DNA of 17,831 nucleotides from Bacteroidota bacterium (lineage in GTDB: Bacteria > Bacteroidota > Bacteroidia > Bacteroidales > FEN-979): assembly GCA_026391755.1 (NCBI GenBank), contig JAPLDN010000347.1, positions 1-17,831 on the forward strand. Reading direction: 5' to 3'. The position numbers were made by a program, and so were the translations under genes. Below the pieces are notes generated by a model, which had not been told where the DNA came from, ran no database searches, and saw nothing but the letters and a program-made list of their open reading frames with translations. This document shows positions 1-7,375 of the stretch, piece by piece (position 1 is the first letter of the stretch; the number at the start of each line of letters is the position of its first letter).

Positions 1-29
1 TAATTTACGATTTATTGAATGGATTTATT

Positions 30-677
30 TTAAGCTTTAAGAAGTTTGAATGCATGGGCCCAGCTGTTTTTTGTCAGGCCCGGGATGCACCAGAGCATGC
101 AGAGGGGTTCTATGGCCCTTGCGGCTTCAGCCATTCCCATATCTTCAGTCTCCCAGCCGAACTGATCAAGGATTACTTTGACTTCCGATTTTGCTTTCTC
201 CGAATTCCCGCAGATGAACATGCTCGGTTTTCCTCCGGGGAAAGACGGGTTGACCATAAAGGCGTTTCCAACGCTGTTGAATGCTTTCACGAAGTTGGCT
301 CCCGGGAAGGATTTCTGCAGTTTTTCCATCAGTGATTCGTTGAGGTCGGTGAAGAACCTGAGCACCCCGTTTTCAGGGGCTGCATTTGCGATAGGGTTTG
401 TGGCATCGATCACGGTTTTTCCATCCAGGTTATCGGCTCCTGCTTTTGCAACGGCCGATGCTGCTGCATCTCCTTTAACTGCGATGACGATAAGGTCGCC
501 GAAAACTGTTGCTTCGGCAAAGCTTCCTGTATGAGCAAAAGCTCCTGCTTTGGATTTCCATTCCGACAGCTTGGTCACGTCACCGGTCCCTATCATTACT
601 TCATAACCGTATTTCAGGAATCCGTTTGCAAGTGTCTGGCCTACGATTCCCGATCCGATAATTCCGATTTTTTTCAT
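30..677 (-). CDS. NAD(P)-binding F420-reductase-like oxidoreductase
   Basis: A 215-residue cytosolic protein of the NADP oxidoreductase, coenzyme F420-dependent family (F420_oxidored Rossmann fold). The N-terminus shows the dinucleotide-binding loop IGIIGSGIVGQTLANGF (residues 4-20), followed by a second strand, VMIG (27-30), and later KTVIDATNP and NFVKAFNSVGN, typical of this family. Relatives reduce or oxidise small substrates with NAD(P)H; in many bacteria that lack F420 the real substrate is unknown. After the second strand the sequence is GTGD where NADP-binding relatives usually have (S/T)R, so cofactor preference may be shifted towards NADH (inference). It lies 28 bp downstream of the MarR gene on the same strand and is probably cotranscribed with and controlled by it. 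The start ATG follows an AAAGGTAAATGAT stretch. The family call is firm; the reaction is unknown. Confidence 0.85.
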   Translation of the reverse strand: MKKIGIIGSGIVGQTLANGFLKYGYEVMIGTGDVTKLSEWKSKAGAFAHTGSFAEATVFGDLIVIAVKGDAAASAVAKAGADNLDGKTVIDATNPIANAAPENGVLRFFTDLNESLMEKLQKSFPGANFVKAFNSVGNAFMVNPSFPGGKPSMFICGNSEKAKSEVKVILDQFGWETEDMGMAEAARAIEPLCMLWCIPGLTKNSWAHAFKLLKA

Positions 678-705
678 ATCATTTACCTTTTATTTTTAAT
701 TTATT

Positions 706-1131
706 TCATTCTAAATCTTTCACGGCCTGGTATATCATTCCTGAAAGTTGTCTTGAGGTTTCTTCTCCCAATATGTCCGAGAATCTCAGGTAGAGGCTTA
801 ACCAGCATTTTTTTATTTCGTCGGTAAGGGCCTCACCTTTGGCTGTAATGTAGACCTCTGTAGTCTTTCCTTCGAACTTTCTCCTGAGCAATCCTTTTTT
901 TTCCATTTTCTCGATCAGGCGGGTGATGGTTGAAGGGGTGAGTTCCAGGGCTTTGCTGATCTCTCCAGGCTGGATGCCCTGTTTTTTTGCTACGGTCATG
1001 ATAAGGAAGGCATAGGAAGGTGAAAGGCCAACCTTGGAGAATTCTTCTTCGGCCATCCTGGTTGTCATCCTGGCCAGGGCATTGGAAGCATAGTATAAAC
1101 ACTGACAATATGGTGAGCCTGGTTTCGTCAT
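706..1131 (-). CDS. MarR-family transcriptional regulator
   Basis: A 141-residue winged-helix DNA-binding protein of the MarR family, of usual family length. The wHTH spans about residues 53-97: IQPGEISKALELTPSTITRLIEKMEKKGLL followed by the wing RRKFEGKTTEVYITAKG. I chose the ATG at 1129-1131 rather than the longer frame reaching 1353, because the extra 74 residues have no MarR character, cover the promoter, and the shorter form has family length. Two cysteines close to the N-terminus (C9, C11) recall the position of the sensing cysteine in OhrR/MgrA-type MarR proteins, so redox sensing is possible but unproven. The gene heads a probable two-gene operon with the oxidoreductase downstream. 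A palindrome overlaps its promoter, suggesting autorepression. Confidence 0.9.
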   Translation of the reverse strand: MTKPGSPYCQCLYYASNALARMTTRMAEEEFSKVGLSPSYAFLIMTVAKKQGIQPGEISKALELTPSTITRLIEKMEKKGLLRRKFEGKTTEVYITAKGEALTDEIKKCWLSLYLRFSDILGEETSRQLSGMIYQAVKDLE

Positions 1132-1138
1132 TTCGCTG

Positions 1139-1171
1139 CAAAGATAAAATAAATTTGTTTGTACATACAAA
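1139..1171 (-). promoter_or_regulatory. Bacteroidota-type promoter of the MarR operon
   Basis: On the minus strand, TATCTTTG (1139-1146) matches the -7 consensus TAnnTTTG exactly, and TTTG (1168-1171) lies 21 nt upstream as the -33 element. Transcription would start only a few bases before the ATG at 1131, giving a very short or absent leader. Confidence 0.75.
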
Positions 1172-1172
1172 T
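1153..1172. promoter_or_regulatory. Palindromic operator, probable MarR binding site
   Basis: A 20-bp inverted repeat centred on GTAC (1161-1164): TTTGTTTGTACATACAAA plus one flanking A/T pair, with a single mismatched pair. Size and symmetry are usual for MarR dimers. It lies in the spacer between -33 and -7 and includes the -33 TTTG, so binding would block RNA polymerase. That MarR is the ligand is inferred from position. Confidence 0.6.
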
Positions 1173-1254
1173 AATAAATAAATTTTTGAATTCCCTGCCG
1201 GGAAACGGAAAAGCCATAACCTGAACCACATCCGCTCGAATGAAAATAATTCAG

Positions 1255-1262
1255 TACTTTTG
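1255..1262 (+). promoter_or_regulatory. -7 element (TACTTTTG) of the methyltransferase gene
   Basis: TACTTTTG matches TAnnTTTG. No TTTG is seen at the expected -33 distance. If used, transcription starts near 1269, downstream of the ATG at 1240, which favours the ATG at 1291 as the methyltransferase start. Confidence 0.4.
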
Positions 1263-1290
1263 TCAGCCAATCCTTACAAGCCCGCTGGAA

Positions 1291-2013
1291 ATGAGCACAA
1301 AGCTGAAACTGATCAGGAAAACAAAATGGAATTTCATCCGCTTCGGACTGCACAGGGTGTTTGGCCCCTTCAGCGGAGCCATGCTCAACCTGGCTTACCT
1401 CTCGAAAGTTTCCAAATGGATTTCCTCGAATACAAATATAGAATTCAATGACTTTTACTCCCCGAAATGGGATTACAGTAAACGCTACAAGCTGTATGAT
1501 TATGTGTTAAACAAAAAGCAGCTTTCTGAAACAATCCAGTACCTGGAATTTGGGGTATCGGGAGGGCATTCCTTCGAATGGTGGGTCAAACATAATACCA
1601 ATCCCGGTTCCCGGTTCACAGGTTTCGATACCTTTGAAGGCTTGCCTGAGGACTGGGGCGGGTTTCATAAAGGGGCCATGTCGACCAATTCAAAATTGCC
1701 TCAGCTTGACGACAGCCGTTGCAGGTTTGAAAAAGGCCTCTTCCAGGAGACTCTTCCGGCCTTTGTGAAAAGCCTGGATAAATCCTGCCGCAAGGTGATC
1801 ATGATGGATGCCGACCTTTACACATCCACTCTCTATGTCTTAACTTCACTGGCCCCCTGCCTGCAAAAAGGAGATATCATTTTCTTCGACCAGTTCAATG
1901 TGCCCATGCATGAATTCCTCGCCTTCATGAACTTTACTTCCAGTTATTACATCAAAATGGACCTCATCGGGGCTGCAAACAATTACTATTTCTGCGCTTT
2001 CGAGATTTGCTGA
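1291..2013 (+). CDS. TylF-like SAM-dependent methyltransferase
   Basis: A 240-residue class I SAM-dependent methyltransferase resembling the macrocin O-methyltransferase (TylF) / Methyltransf_24 group. Visible motifs: the SAM-binding motif I as YLEFGVSGGHS (84-94), FDTFEGLPEDW (112-122) with an acidic residue at the end of strand 2, the DADLY acidic motif (173-177), and IIFFDQF (197-202), where TylF-type enzymes have metal-binding aspartates. Family members methylate sugar or small-molecule hydroxyls; the substrate here is unknown. I prefer the ATG at 1291 to the one at 1240, because the only -7 element lies between them and the extra 17 residues show no family character. It may be monocistronic, with a weak promoter ahead of the next gene. 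Confidence 0.8.
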   Translation: MSTKLKLIRKTKWNFIRFGLHRVFGPFSGAMLNLAYLSKVSKWISSNTNIEFNDFYSPKWDYSKRYKLYDYVLNKKQLSETIQYLEFGVSGGHSFEWWVKHNTNPGSRFTGFDTFEGLPEDWGGFHKGAMSTNSKLPQLDDSRCRFEKGLFQETLPAFVKSLDKSCRKVIMMDADLYTSTLYVLTSLAPCLQKGDIIFFDQFNVPMHEFLAFMNFTSSYYIKMDLIGAANNYYFCAFEIC

Positions 2014-2044
2014 AAATAGAACAGGCAGTATCCATTCCTATACT

Positions 2045-2052
2045 TACCTTTA
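2045..2052 (+). promoter_or_regulatory. Possible -7 element (TACCTTTA)
   Basis: TACCTTTA differs from TAnnTTTG at one position and lies 29 bp before the ATG at 2082. No -33 match is visible. A weak candidate for the promoter of the membrane protein/ABC ATPase pair. Confidence 0.3.
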
Positions 2053-2081
2053 CATTCGAATAAGAAATATCTGAAAAGCCA

Positions 2082-2447
2082 ATGTTTATCAGGTACCTGA
2101 GAACGATTCTTATATTCTACAGGGGTTTGTGGGTTCCGTCAGGACTGGTAACCCTGTTTTCCTGCCTGGCCATTTTTTATATCTCGATAAACCAGATCAG
2201 GGATCATAAAGAGTTTTATGGCGTACTGATGTTTACAGCCCCCTTTTTCTGGATAAAAACTTTCACTAATTTGCTTATGCTGCTTTACCTGATAAAGTTC
2301 AAAGCTCATGAGATGTACTTCTATGCCAACCTGGGAGTACGAAAAAGAGAATTGATGATGACCGCGTTCCTGATCGATTACCTGCTGTTCTTTTCTGCTT
2401 TGTTCCTGGTAAGCCTTTGTTTGAAACTGCCCCTGATTTCACGATGA
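2082..2447 (+). CDS. Small membrane protein, partner of the ABC ATPase
   Basis: A 121-residue protein with about three predicted membrane helices (roughly 16-36, 47-71 and 92-114) and a short basic segment (GVRKRE, 85-90) between the second and third. No family is recognised with confidence. Its last codons overlap the start of the ABC ATPase gene by ATGA, so translation of the two is probably coupled and this is likely the membrane subunit of that transporter. It is very short for an ABC permease (usually six helices per subunit), so it would have to oligomerise or act as an anchoring subunit. The 'LGVRKRE' loop before a helix resembles the coupling region of ABC-2 permeases (inference). Confidence 0.6.
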   Translation: MFIRYLRTILIFYRGLWVPSGLVTLFSCLAIFYISINQIRDHKEFYGVLMFTAPFFWIKTFTNLLMLLYLIKFKAHEMYFYANLGVRKRELMMTAFLIDYLLFFSALFLVSLCLKLPLISR

Positions 2448-3097
2448 TGAGCAGGCTTGAAGTTGACAGTGTGAACCTGGAGTTCGGCGAAAAGCGGGTG
2501 CTTTCCGATATTTACATGCGATTTGAAACAGGTAAAGTCAGTGGAATCCTGGGCAGGAACGGCTGTGGAAAATCCTGCCTTCTCAGGATCATCTTCGGCA
2601 CGCTGCAAGCCCGGTATTCAAACGTGAGATTCAACGGCAAGGCTGTCCTCAGGCCTTTCAGGAATCCCAAAATGTTAAGGTACATGCCCCAGGACAGCTT
2701 CATTCCCAAATATCTCAGGCTGAAGAATATTCTTGAGCTGTATAGCTGCAGCCTTGCTGAGCTTCTGAACGATTTCCCCGAATATGCAAGAGAACCAAAT
2801 ATGCCTTTCGGTTATTATTCTTTTGGTCAAAAGCGCTTGATCGAAACCTGGATCATCCTGAAATCACCTTCTGAATTTGTGATGCTGGACGAGCCCTTCT
2901 CGTATATTATGCCGGTGCACGTGGAAAAGCTGAAGGGCGTCATCAAAAACGAGAAATCAGGCAAGGGCATAATTATAACTGATCACCTCTACCGCGATCT
3001 GCTGGATGTTTCCGATGATCTTTATCTGATTGCGGATGGCGCCTCCCTTCCCATAAGGGATCCCGTCGATCTTAAAAGATATGGTTATCTGGCTTAA
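2444..3097 (+). CDS. ABC transporter ATP-binding protein, divergent signature
   Basis: A 217-residue ABC ATPase. Walker A is GRNGCGKS (37-44), the Q-loop is at Q83 (YMPQDSF), Walker B is FVMLDE (145-150), and the switch histidine is H181 (IITDH). The LSGGQ signature is degenerate (YYSFGQKRL, 124-132) and the D-loop after Walker B is unusual (PFSYIMP). The ATG at 2444 overlaps the upstream stop (ATGA) and is preferred to 2417, because the added residues lie inside the upstream gene. It pairs with the small membrane protein and is probably a small efflux or export unit of unknown substrate. Its stop overlaps that of the convergent helicase gene at the shared TTAA (3094-3097). Confidence 0.85.
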   Translation: MMSRLEVDSVNLEFGEKRVLSDIYMRFETGKVSGILGRNGCGKSCLLRIIFGTLQARYSNVRFNGKAVLRPFRNPKMLRYMPQDSFIPKYLRLKNILELYSCSLAELLNDFPEYAREPNMPFGYYSFGQKRLIETWIILKSPSEFVMLDEPFSYIMPVHVEKLKGVIKNEKSGKGIIITDHLYRDLLDVSDDLYLIADGASLPIRDPVDLKRYGYLA

Positions 3098-4084
3098 TTC
3101 CGCTTGAACGGAGCTGAAGGGCTTGACATCACCGGTCGGCTAACTGCAAAAGGATGGTTGTCAACAACCGTAATAGGTTTCGGCAATAGTTTGTAAATAT
3201 CCTTGAGGTATGCTCTTTCTTCTGCATCGCAGAAAGAAAGTGCAACTCCTTTCAACCCGGCCCTGCCTGTGCGGCCGATACGGTGGATATATGTCTCGGG
3301 AATATTGGGGATCTCGTAGTTGATCACATGTGAAAGTTGTTCCACGTCAATTCCGCGTGCCGCAATATCGGTTGCAACCAAAACCCTGGTTGAACGGTTT
3401 TTGAAATTTTTCAGTGCGCTCTGGCGTGCAGCCTGGGATTTATTCCCGTGAATGGCCACTGCCTTGATCCCTGCTTTTACAAGATCCCTGCTTACTTTGT
3501 CAGCACCATGCTTGGTCCTTGTGAACACAAGCGCCGTTTCAATAGACTGGTCTTTTAAAATATGGATCAGCAAGGATTTCTTGTCCGTCTTATTTACATA
3601 AAACAGGGATTGCCTGATAAGATCGGCGGTCGCAACAATAGGAGCTATTTCAACTTTCACAGGGTTCTGGAGGATTGTTCCTGCAAGTTTCTGTATCTCC
3701 GGGGGCATGGTGGCTGAGAAGAAAAGTGACTGGCGCTGTGAAGGCAGTTTTGCAATGATTTTCTTTACATCATGAATAAAACCCATGTCGAGCATCCTGT
3801 CGGCTTCGTCGAGAACGAAAAACCGGATGTTCTGAAGGGACACAAACCCCTGGTTCATCAGGTCCAAAAGCCTTCCGGGGGTTGCAATTAAAATATCCAC
3901 CCCGTTTTTCAAAGTAGTTGTTTGGGGACCTTGTGAAACACCTCCGTAAATAACAACATGCCTGAGTCCTGTATTTTGAGTAAAACAGGAATAGCCTTCT
4001 CCTGTATCGGAGTAGGCTCAGTGTATCCTTCAGCTTTAATAGCCGCAAGGATGGGTTCAATAAGATTCAAATTTTCAAATAACA
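3094..4084 (-). pseudogene. DEAD-box RNA helicase (RhlE-like), broken by internal deletion
   Basis: The N-terminus is intact: from the ATG at 4082-4084 it reads MLFENLNLIEPILAAIKAEG then YTEPTPIQEKAIPVLLK, i.e. the Q-motif, and runs to about 3973. At 3972 the sequence jumps to TGLRHVVIYGGVSQGPQTT in another frame and continues to the stop at 3094. This second part holds motif Ib (TPGRLLD), II (VLDEAD), III (SAT), IV, V (ATDIAARGID) and VI (HRIGRTGRAG). What is missing lies between them: motif I (AxTGxGKT), which binds ATP, and motif Ia (PTRELA). From family length roughly 60-70 residues are gone and the frame is shifted, so translation from the normal start ends after 58 residues at a TGA. 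A C-terminal open frame of 272 residues from a TTG at 3912 remains but could not hydrolyse ATP. DEAD-box helicases of this kind help RNA unfold in the cold. Either a real pseudogene or a misassembly. Confidence 0.85.
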
Positions 4085-4123
4085 TTATAATTGTATTAAA
4101 TTAAGGCTGCAAAAAATGATCTG

Positions 4124-4152
4124 TCCCTCAACAGCAACCTGTTGATGAGGGA
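4124..4152. other. Imperfect hairpin in the helicase leader
   Basis: TCCCTCAACAG (4124-4134) pairs with CTGTTGATGAGGGA (4139-4152) around a CAAC loop, with a bulge of about three bases. No T-run follows. It would form in the long 5' leader of the helicase mRNA and may be regulatory; function unknown. Confidence 0.35.
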
Positions 4153-4262
4153 TAGAAGATATTCAAAACTGCCATTTAGCACAAAACGACAGTTCCTTAA
4201 AAACTAAATTTTCTGGGATTATCCGTGGTCGTTTAGATGGATAAAGGGAGGAATAAGTTCTG

Positions 4263-4270
4263 CAAAGGTA
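4263..4270 (-). promoter_or_regulatory. -7 element (TACCTTTG) of the helicase gene
   Basis: On the minus strand TACCTTTG matches TAnnTTTG exactly. The predicted start, near 4256, gives a leader of about 170 nt before the helicase ATG. No TTTG is seen at -33. Confidence 0.4.
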
Positions 4271-4349
4271 ATCAATATTCAATTAGCCCGACATTTTTGC
4301 AAATCCAAGGCCATCTGCGATATCCCCTTCAAGGAACCCATAACCTTAC

Positions 4350-4357
4350 TATATTTG
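4350..4357 (+). promoter_or_regulatory. -7 element (TATATTTG) of the dehydrogenase/ackA operon
   Basis: TATATTTG matches TAnnTTTG exactly. Transcription would begin near 4364, about 70 nt before the ATG at 4435. No good -33 match is visible. The position supports 4435 over 4237 as the start of the dehydrogenase. Confidence 0.5.
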
Positions 4358-4434
4358 CAGTCTGGTTGAAAAATTTGAATACGACCAGGGTCCGCATATC
4401 AAGTGTAAATAAATTCTTTTCAGACGATAATATT

Positions 4435-5427
4435 ATGGCAGAAATGATAATAGAACCCATTGAGAAATATGGGCTCAGTAAAAAATCCCGACCCAGGATC
4501 CTTTTCTCAAGGATAGGCATAGTTGGTTGTGGAAGTGTAGGCCAGGCATTGGCAATCACCGCCTCGAAACACGGGATTGAGGTGGTTTTTCTGGAGAGGA
4601 GTAAAGAGAAAATCACTAATTCCTTTGATGAAATAAAAAAAGAGCTGGATCACGAAATAAACCATTGGGGGCTTACCCCTGGGGAAAAAACGGCTATTCT
4701 TTCGAGGATTACAGGAACTGTTTTATATAGTGATTTTCACGACTGCGAACTGGTCATTGAAACCATTAAATCAAAACAGGGTCAATCAAGTTTTGAAATG
4801 CGGAAAGAGGTATTCCTGAACATCGAAAAAGAAGTAAGGAAAGAATGCATAATCGCCACAAATTCCTCAACCATCGCAGTTACAGAACTGTCCTCTGAAC
4901 TCGAACATAAAGAGCGTTGCGTAAGCCTTCATATCTCAACGACAGCTCCGGGGTCAAATGTTGTGGAGCTGGCCAAGGGGCTTCATACTTCCGACGAGGC
5001 CTATGAAAAAGTAATTAAATTCATAAATTTACTTGAATTGATCTTTATTCCTGTTACGGAATCTCCCGGCCTGGTCAGTGTAAGGCTTTTTGCGGCATTA
5101 CTGAATGAGGCATGCGCTACGCTTATGGAAGGCGTCAGCTCCATGGCAAATATTGACCTTACAATGAGAGCAAGTTTCAACATGCCATTGGGGCCATTTG
5201 AGTTTGCCGATAAGGTTGGACTGGACAAGGTCCTTCGCTGGATGGAAAATCTTTACAGGGAATTCGGGTCCTCACATTATGTAGCATCTCCAATCATAAA
5301 AAAGCTTGTACGGGCAAACCGGTTTGGAAGGATCAATGGAATCGGTTTTTATAAGTATGATGAAAAGGGAGAAAAGATTGTCGATGATCCTGCTTACCAG
5401 GACGGGGTACTAACATTGAGAAAATAA
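4435..5427 (+). CDS. 3-hydroxyacyl-CoA dehydrogenase family protein
   Basis: A 330-residue NAD-dependent 3-hydroxyacyl-CoA (probably 3-hydroxybutyryl-CoA) dehydrogenase-like protein. The Rossmann loop is IGIVGCGSVGQ (27-37). The strand-end TNSS is at 142-145 and the catalytic His-Glu pair corresponds to H166 (SLHIS) and E178 (VVELAKG). The C-terminal domain shows MPLGPFEFADKVGLD (250-264) and ends in GIGFYKYDEKG. At the position of the conserved PGF(I/V)xNR motif this protein has PGLVSVRL (211-218), so the conserved Asn is replaced. I recall similar sequences as a common Bacteroidota branch, so this is probably a subfamily trait. The start at 4435 is chosen because the 66 extra upstream residues look like non-coding DNA and span the promoter. 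The stop is 7 bp before ackA, indicating an operon for acyl-CoA fermentation (inference). Confidence 0.85.
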   Translation: MAEMIIEPIEKYGLSKKSRPRILFSRIGIVGCGSVGQALAITASKHGIEVVFLERSKEKITNSFDEIKKELDHEINHWGLTPGEKTAILSRITGTVLYSDFHDCELVIETIKSKQGQSSFEMRKEVFLNIEKEVRKECIIATNSSTIAVTELSSELEHKERCVSLHISTTAPGSNVVELAKGLHTSDEAYEKVIKFINLLELIFIPVTESPGLVSVRLFAALLNEACATLMEGVSSMANIDLTMRASFNMPLGPFEFADKVGLDKVLRWMENLYREFGSSHYVASPIIKKLVRANRFGRINGIGFYKYDEKGEKIVDDPAYQDGVLTLRK

Positions 5428-5434
5428 GATCAAA

Positions 5435-6634
5435 ATGAATATTCTAGTATTGAACTGCGGAAGTTCTTCTATCAAATACCAACTCATCAATATAATTGAT
5501 AAAAGGCTATTTGCCAAAGGTATTGTCGAGAAAGTAGGTTTGAAGGGATCGTTTTTAAAACATGAAAAAGAGAACGGCGACATTGTAAAACTTGAAGGTG
5601 AAATAATAGATCATCAAATCGGGATCGAATATCTGCTCGGTGTACTGATCAGCAAAGAACATGGCTGCCTCACGAACCTGTCAGAGATTGATGCCGTGGG
5701 ACACAGGATGGTGCACGGTGGAGAGCTTTTCAAGGAGAGCAGTTTAATTACCGAGGCCACAATAAAGAATTTCAAAGCCTGCATACCCCTGGCACCGCTT
5801 CACAATCCGGCAAATCTTAAAGGGGTCCAGGCCATGCAGTACCTTCTGCCCGAAGTGCCGCAGGTGGCGGTATTTGATACTGCGTTTCACCAGACAATGC
5901 CAGCCCGCGCTTATATGTATGCAATCCCTTATTCTCTTTATAAAAAATATGGCATCCGCCGTTATGGCTTCCACGGCACAAGCCATTACTATGTGGCAAG
6001 AAGAGCATGCGAGATCCTTGGAATAAGCATGGAATCAGTGAAAATAATTACCTGCCACCTGGGAAACGGGGCTTCCATGGCGGCTATTAAAAATGGCAGA
6101 TCCATTGACACTTCCATGGGGCTTACACCCGTTGAAGGGCTTATCATGGGAACCCGCTCGGGTGACATGGATCTTGGGGTGCTTACATTCGTGATGGAAA
6201 AAGAAGAGTTAAACATTGCTGTAGCCAATACGCTCATCAACAAACATAGCGGGATGCTGGGAATTACAGGCGTTTCTTCCGACATGCGTGAGATCGAAAA
6301 AGAATCGGAAGCAGGAAATGCAAGGGCGACCCTCGGCCTGGATATGTTTCGCTATAGGATTAAAAAGTATATTGGCTCCTTTACGGCTGCATTGGGCGGA
6401 CTGGATCTGCTGATTTTTACCGGAGGAATAGGTGAAAACGACCCTGTAACACGTGAATCATGCTGCACCGAAATGGAATACATGGGATTGGAGTTTGACC
6501 CGCAAAAAAATGCAGGTGTGCGGGGGAAAGAAATGCTTCTGAGCAAACCAGGCTCCAGGGTAAAAGTTATGACGATTCCCACCAACGAAGAACTTGTAAT
6601 CGCTGAGCATACTTACAGGATTGTCTCCGGATGA
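5435..6634 (+). CDS. ackA: Acetate kinase
   Basis: A 399-residue cytosolic acetate kinase (ASKHA fold), which converts acetyl phosphate and ADP to acetate and ATP. It is full length. The residues known as catalytic or binding in the Methanosarcina enzyme are at matching numbers: N7 (NCGSSS), R91 (GHRMVHGGE), D148 (VFDTAFHQTMP), H180 (YGFHGTSH), R241 (MGTRSGDMD) and E384 (TNEEL). The GGIGEN motif is at 330-335. The DTSMGLTP segment is typical of acetate rather than butyrate kinases. It follows the dehydrogenase by 7 bp. The usual partner, phosphotransacetylase (pta), is not in the window, so this pairing is unusual; the pta gene is presumably elsewhere. Confidence 0.96.
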   Translation: MNILVLNCGSSSIKYQLINIIDKRLFAKGIVEKVGLKGSFLKHEKENGDIVKLEGEIIDHQIGIEYLLGVLISKEHGCLTNLSEIDAVGHRMVHGGELFKESSLITEATIKNFKACIPLAPLHNPANLKGVQAMQYLLPEVPQVAVFDTAFHQTMPARAYMYAIPYSLYKKYGIRRYGFHGTSHYYVARRACEILGISMESVKIITCHLGNGASMAAIKNGRSIDTSMGLTPVEGLIMGTRSGDMDLGVLTFVMEKEELNIAVANTLINKHSGMLGITGVSSDMREIEKESEAGNARATLGLDMFRYRIKKYIGSFTAALGGLDLLIFTGGIGENDPVTRESCCTEMEYMGLEFDPQKNAGVRGKEMLLSKPGSRVKVMTIPTNEELVIAEHTYRIVSG

Positions 6635-6644
6635 GAATCTCTGA

Positions 6645-6676
6645 ATTGTCAAAAGGTGAGAAATGGCTTATATTTG
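6645..6676 (+). promoter_or_regulatory. Promoter of the PH/SHOCT gene
   Basis: TATATTTG (6669-6676) matches the -7 consensus exactly, with ATTG (6645-6648), three of four bases of the -33 TTTG, 20 nt upstream. The expected start is near 6683, about 28 nt before the ATG. Confidence 0.55.
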
Positions 6677-6710
6677 TATAAGAGTACGGGTTCTTCTTTA
6701 ATAAACAGCT

Positions 6711-7322
6711 ATGAGAACAAAGTTAAAGAATAGTGAAAGTGTTGTCCTGCTTGTAAGACCTCATTGGCTAACATTAGCTTTACCTTCATTATATATTATT
6801 GTTGGAGTTATTCTTGGTGTTTTAATTGGTCCCTATGGTTATTTTATCCCATTAGTATTACTGTGTTACCTGTGGTACAAAATTGTTCAAAGGAACAACA
6901 ATCTTTGGGCTGTTACAAATTTACGGGTGATCGATGAGGACGGGGTATTTTCGCATAATTCCAAAGAAAGCCCACTGGATAAAATTAATAACGTGACTTA
7001 CAGCCAATCAATCTGGGGAAGAATTTTTGGGTACGGGGACGTGCAAATTCAAACCGCCGCCGAAATAGGTTCAACTTCTTATTATACCATAGAAAAGCCC
7101 AAAGAGCTAAAAGACACGATTACGCAAATGCAGGAGGAGTATAAGAAATCTCAGATCATTGCCCAGGCCCGGGAATTAGCAAACGCAATTTCATCCGGCA
7201 CTAACCCGCAATCTAAGAAAGACGTGTCTGATGAAATTGAAAAGTTATTTGAGCTAAAGCAAAAAGGGATCCTTACTGAGGAGGAATTTACTGCGGGAAA
7301 AAAGAAAATTCTCGGAGAATAG
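6711..7322 (+). CDS. Membrane protein with bacterial PH domain and SHOCT domain
   Basis: A 203-residue protein. It has a short N-terminal region, two membrane helices (about 20-38 and 43-60), then a bacterial PH-like (bPH2, YdbT/YdbS-type) domain at about 64-140, recognisable from LWAVTNLRVIDEDGVFS, SPLDKINNVTYSQSIWGRIFGYGDV and an IQTA strand. The C-terminus (171-202, DVSDEIEKLFELKQKGILTEEEF then KKKIL) is a SHOCT domain, a short element found at the ends of many bacterial proteins. The PH domain should face the cytosol. No enzyme activity is known for such proteins; a role in membrane stress or assembly is suspected for the family. It has its own promoter and is monocistronic. Its stop is TAG (7320-7322). 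Confidence 0.85.
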   Translation: MRTKLKNSESVVLLVRPHWLTLALPSLYIIVGVILGVLIGPYGYFIPLVLLCYLWYKIVQRNNNLWAVTNLRVIDEDGVFSHNSKESPLDKINNVTYSQSIWGRIFGYGDVQIQTAAEIGSTSYYTIEKPKELKDTITQMQEEYKKSQIIAQARELANAISSGTNPQSKKDVSDEIEKLFELKQKGILTEEEFTAGKKKILGE

Positions 7323-7375
7323 GAATTAAAATGCAAGCCGAGCCTTGGCAAATCGACTATTATTTATTTAAAAAG

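Larger units (their letters stand above)
4085..4434. other. Divergent intergenic region, 350 bp
   Basis: No convincing gene lies here. The open frame running upstream from the dehydrogenase to 4237 shows no family character. The region holds a minus-strand promoter for the helicase with a long leader, an imperfect hairpin (4124-4152), and a plus-strand -7 element for the dehydrogenase/acetate kinase operon. Confidence 0.6.

Noticed and set aside
1132..1353. Longer start of the MarR protein
   Set aside because: It would include the promoter and operator, and 74 residues unlike any MarR protein.
3770..4060. 96-residue minus-strand open frame overlapping the helicase
   Set aside because: It is an out-of-frame reading of the broken helicase gene; the real N-terminus is in another frame, beginning at 4084.
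4237..4434. Extended N-terminus of the dehydrogenase
   Set aside because: The 66 extra residues have no family character and span the -7 element at 4350-4357; the start at 4435 fits the Rossmann domain.
5435..6634. Butyrate kinase
   Set aside because: The residues R91, D148, H180, R241 and E384 and the DTSMGLTP segment fit acetate kinase.
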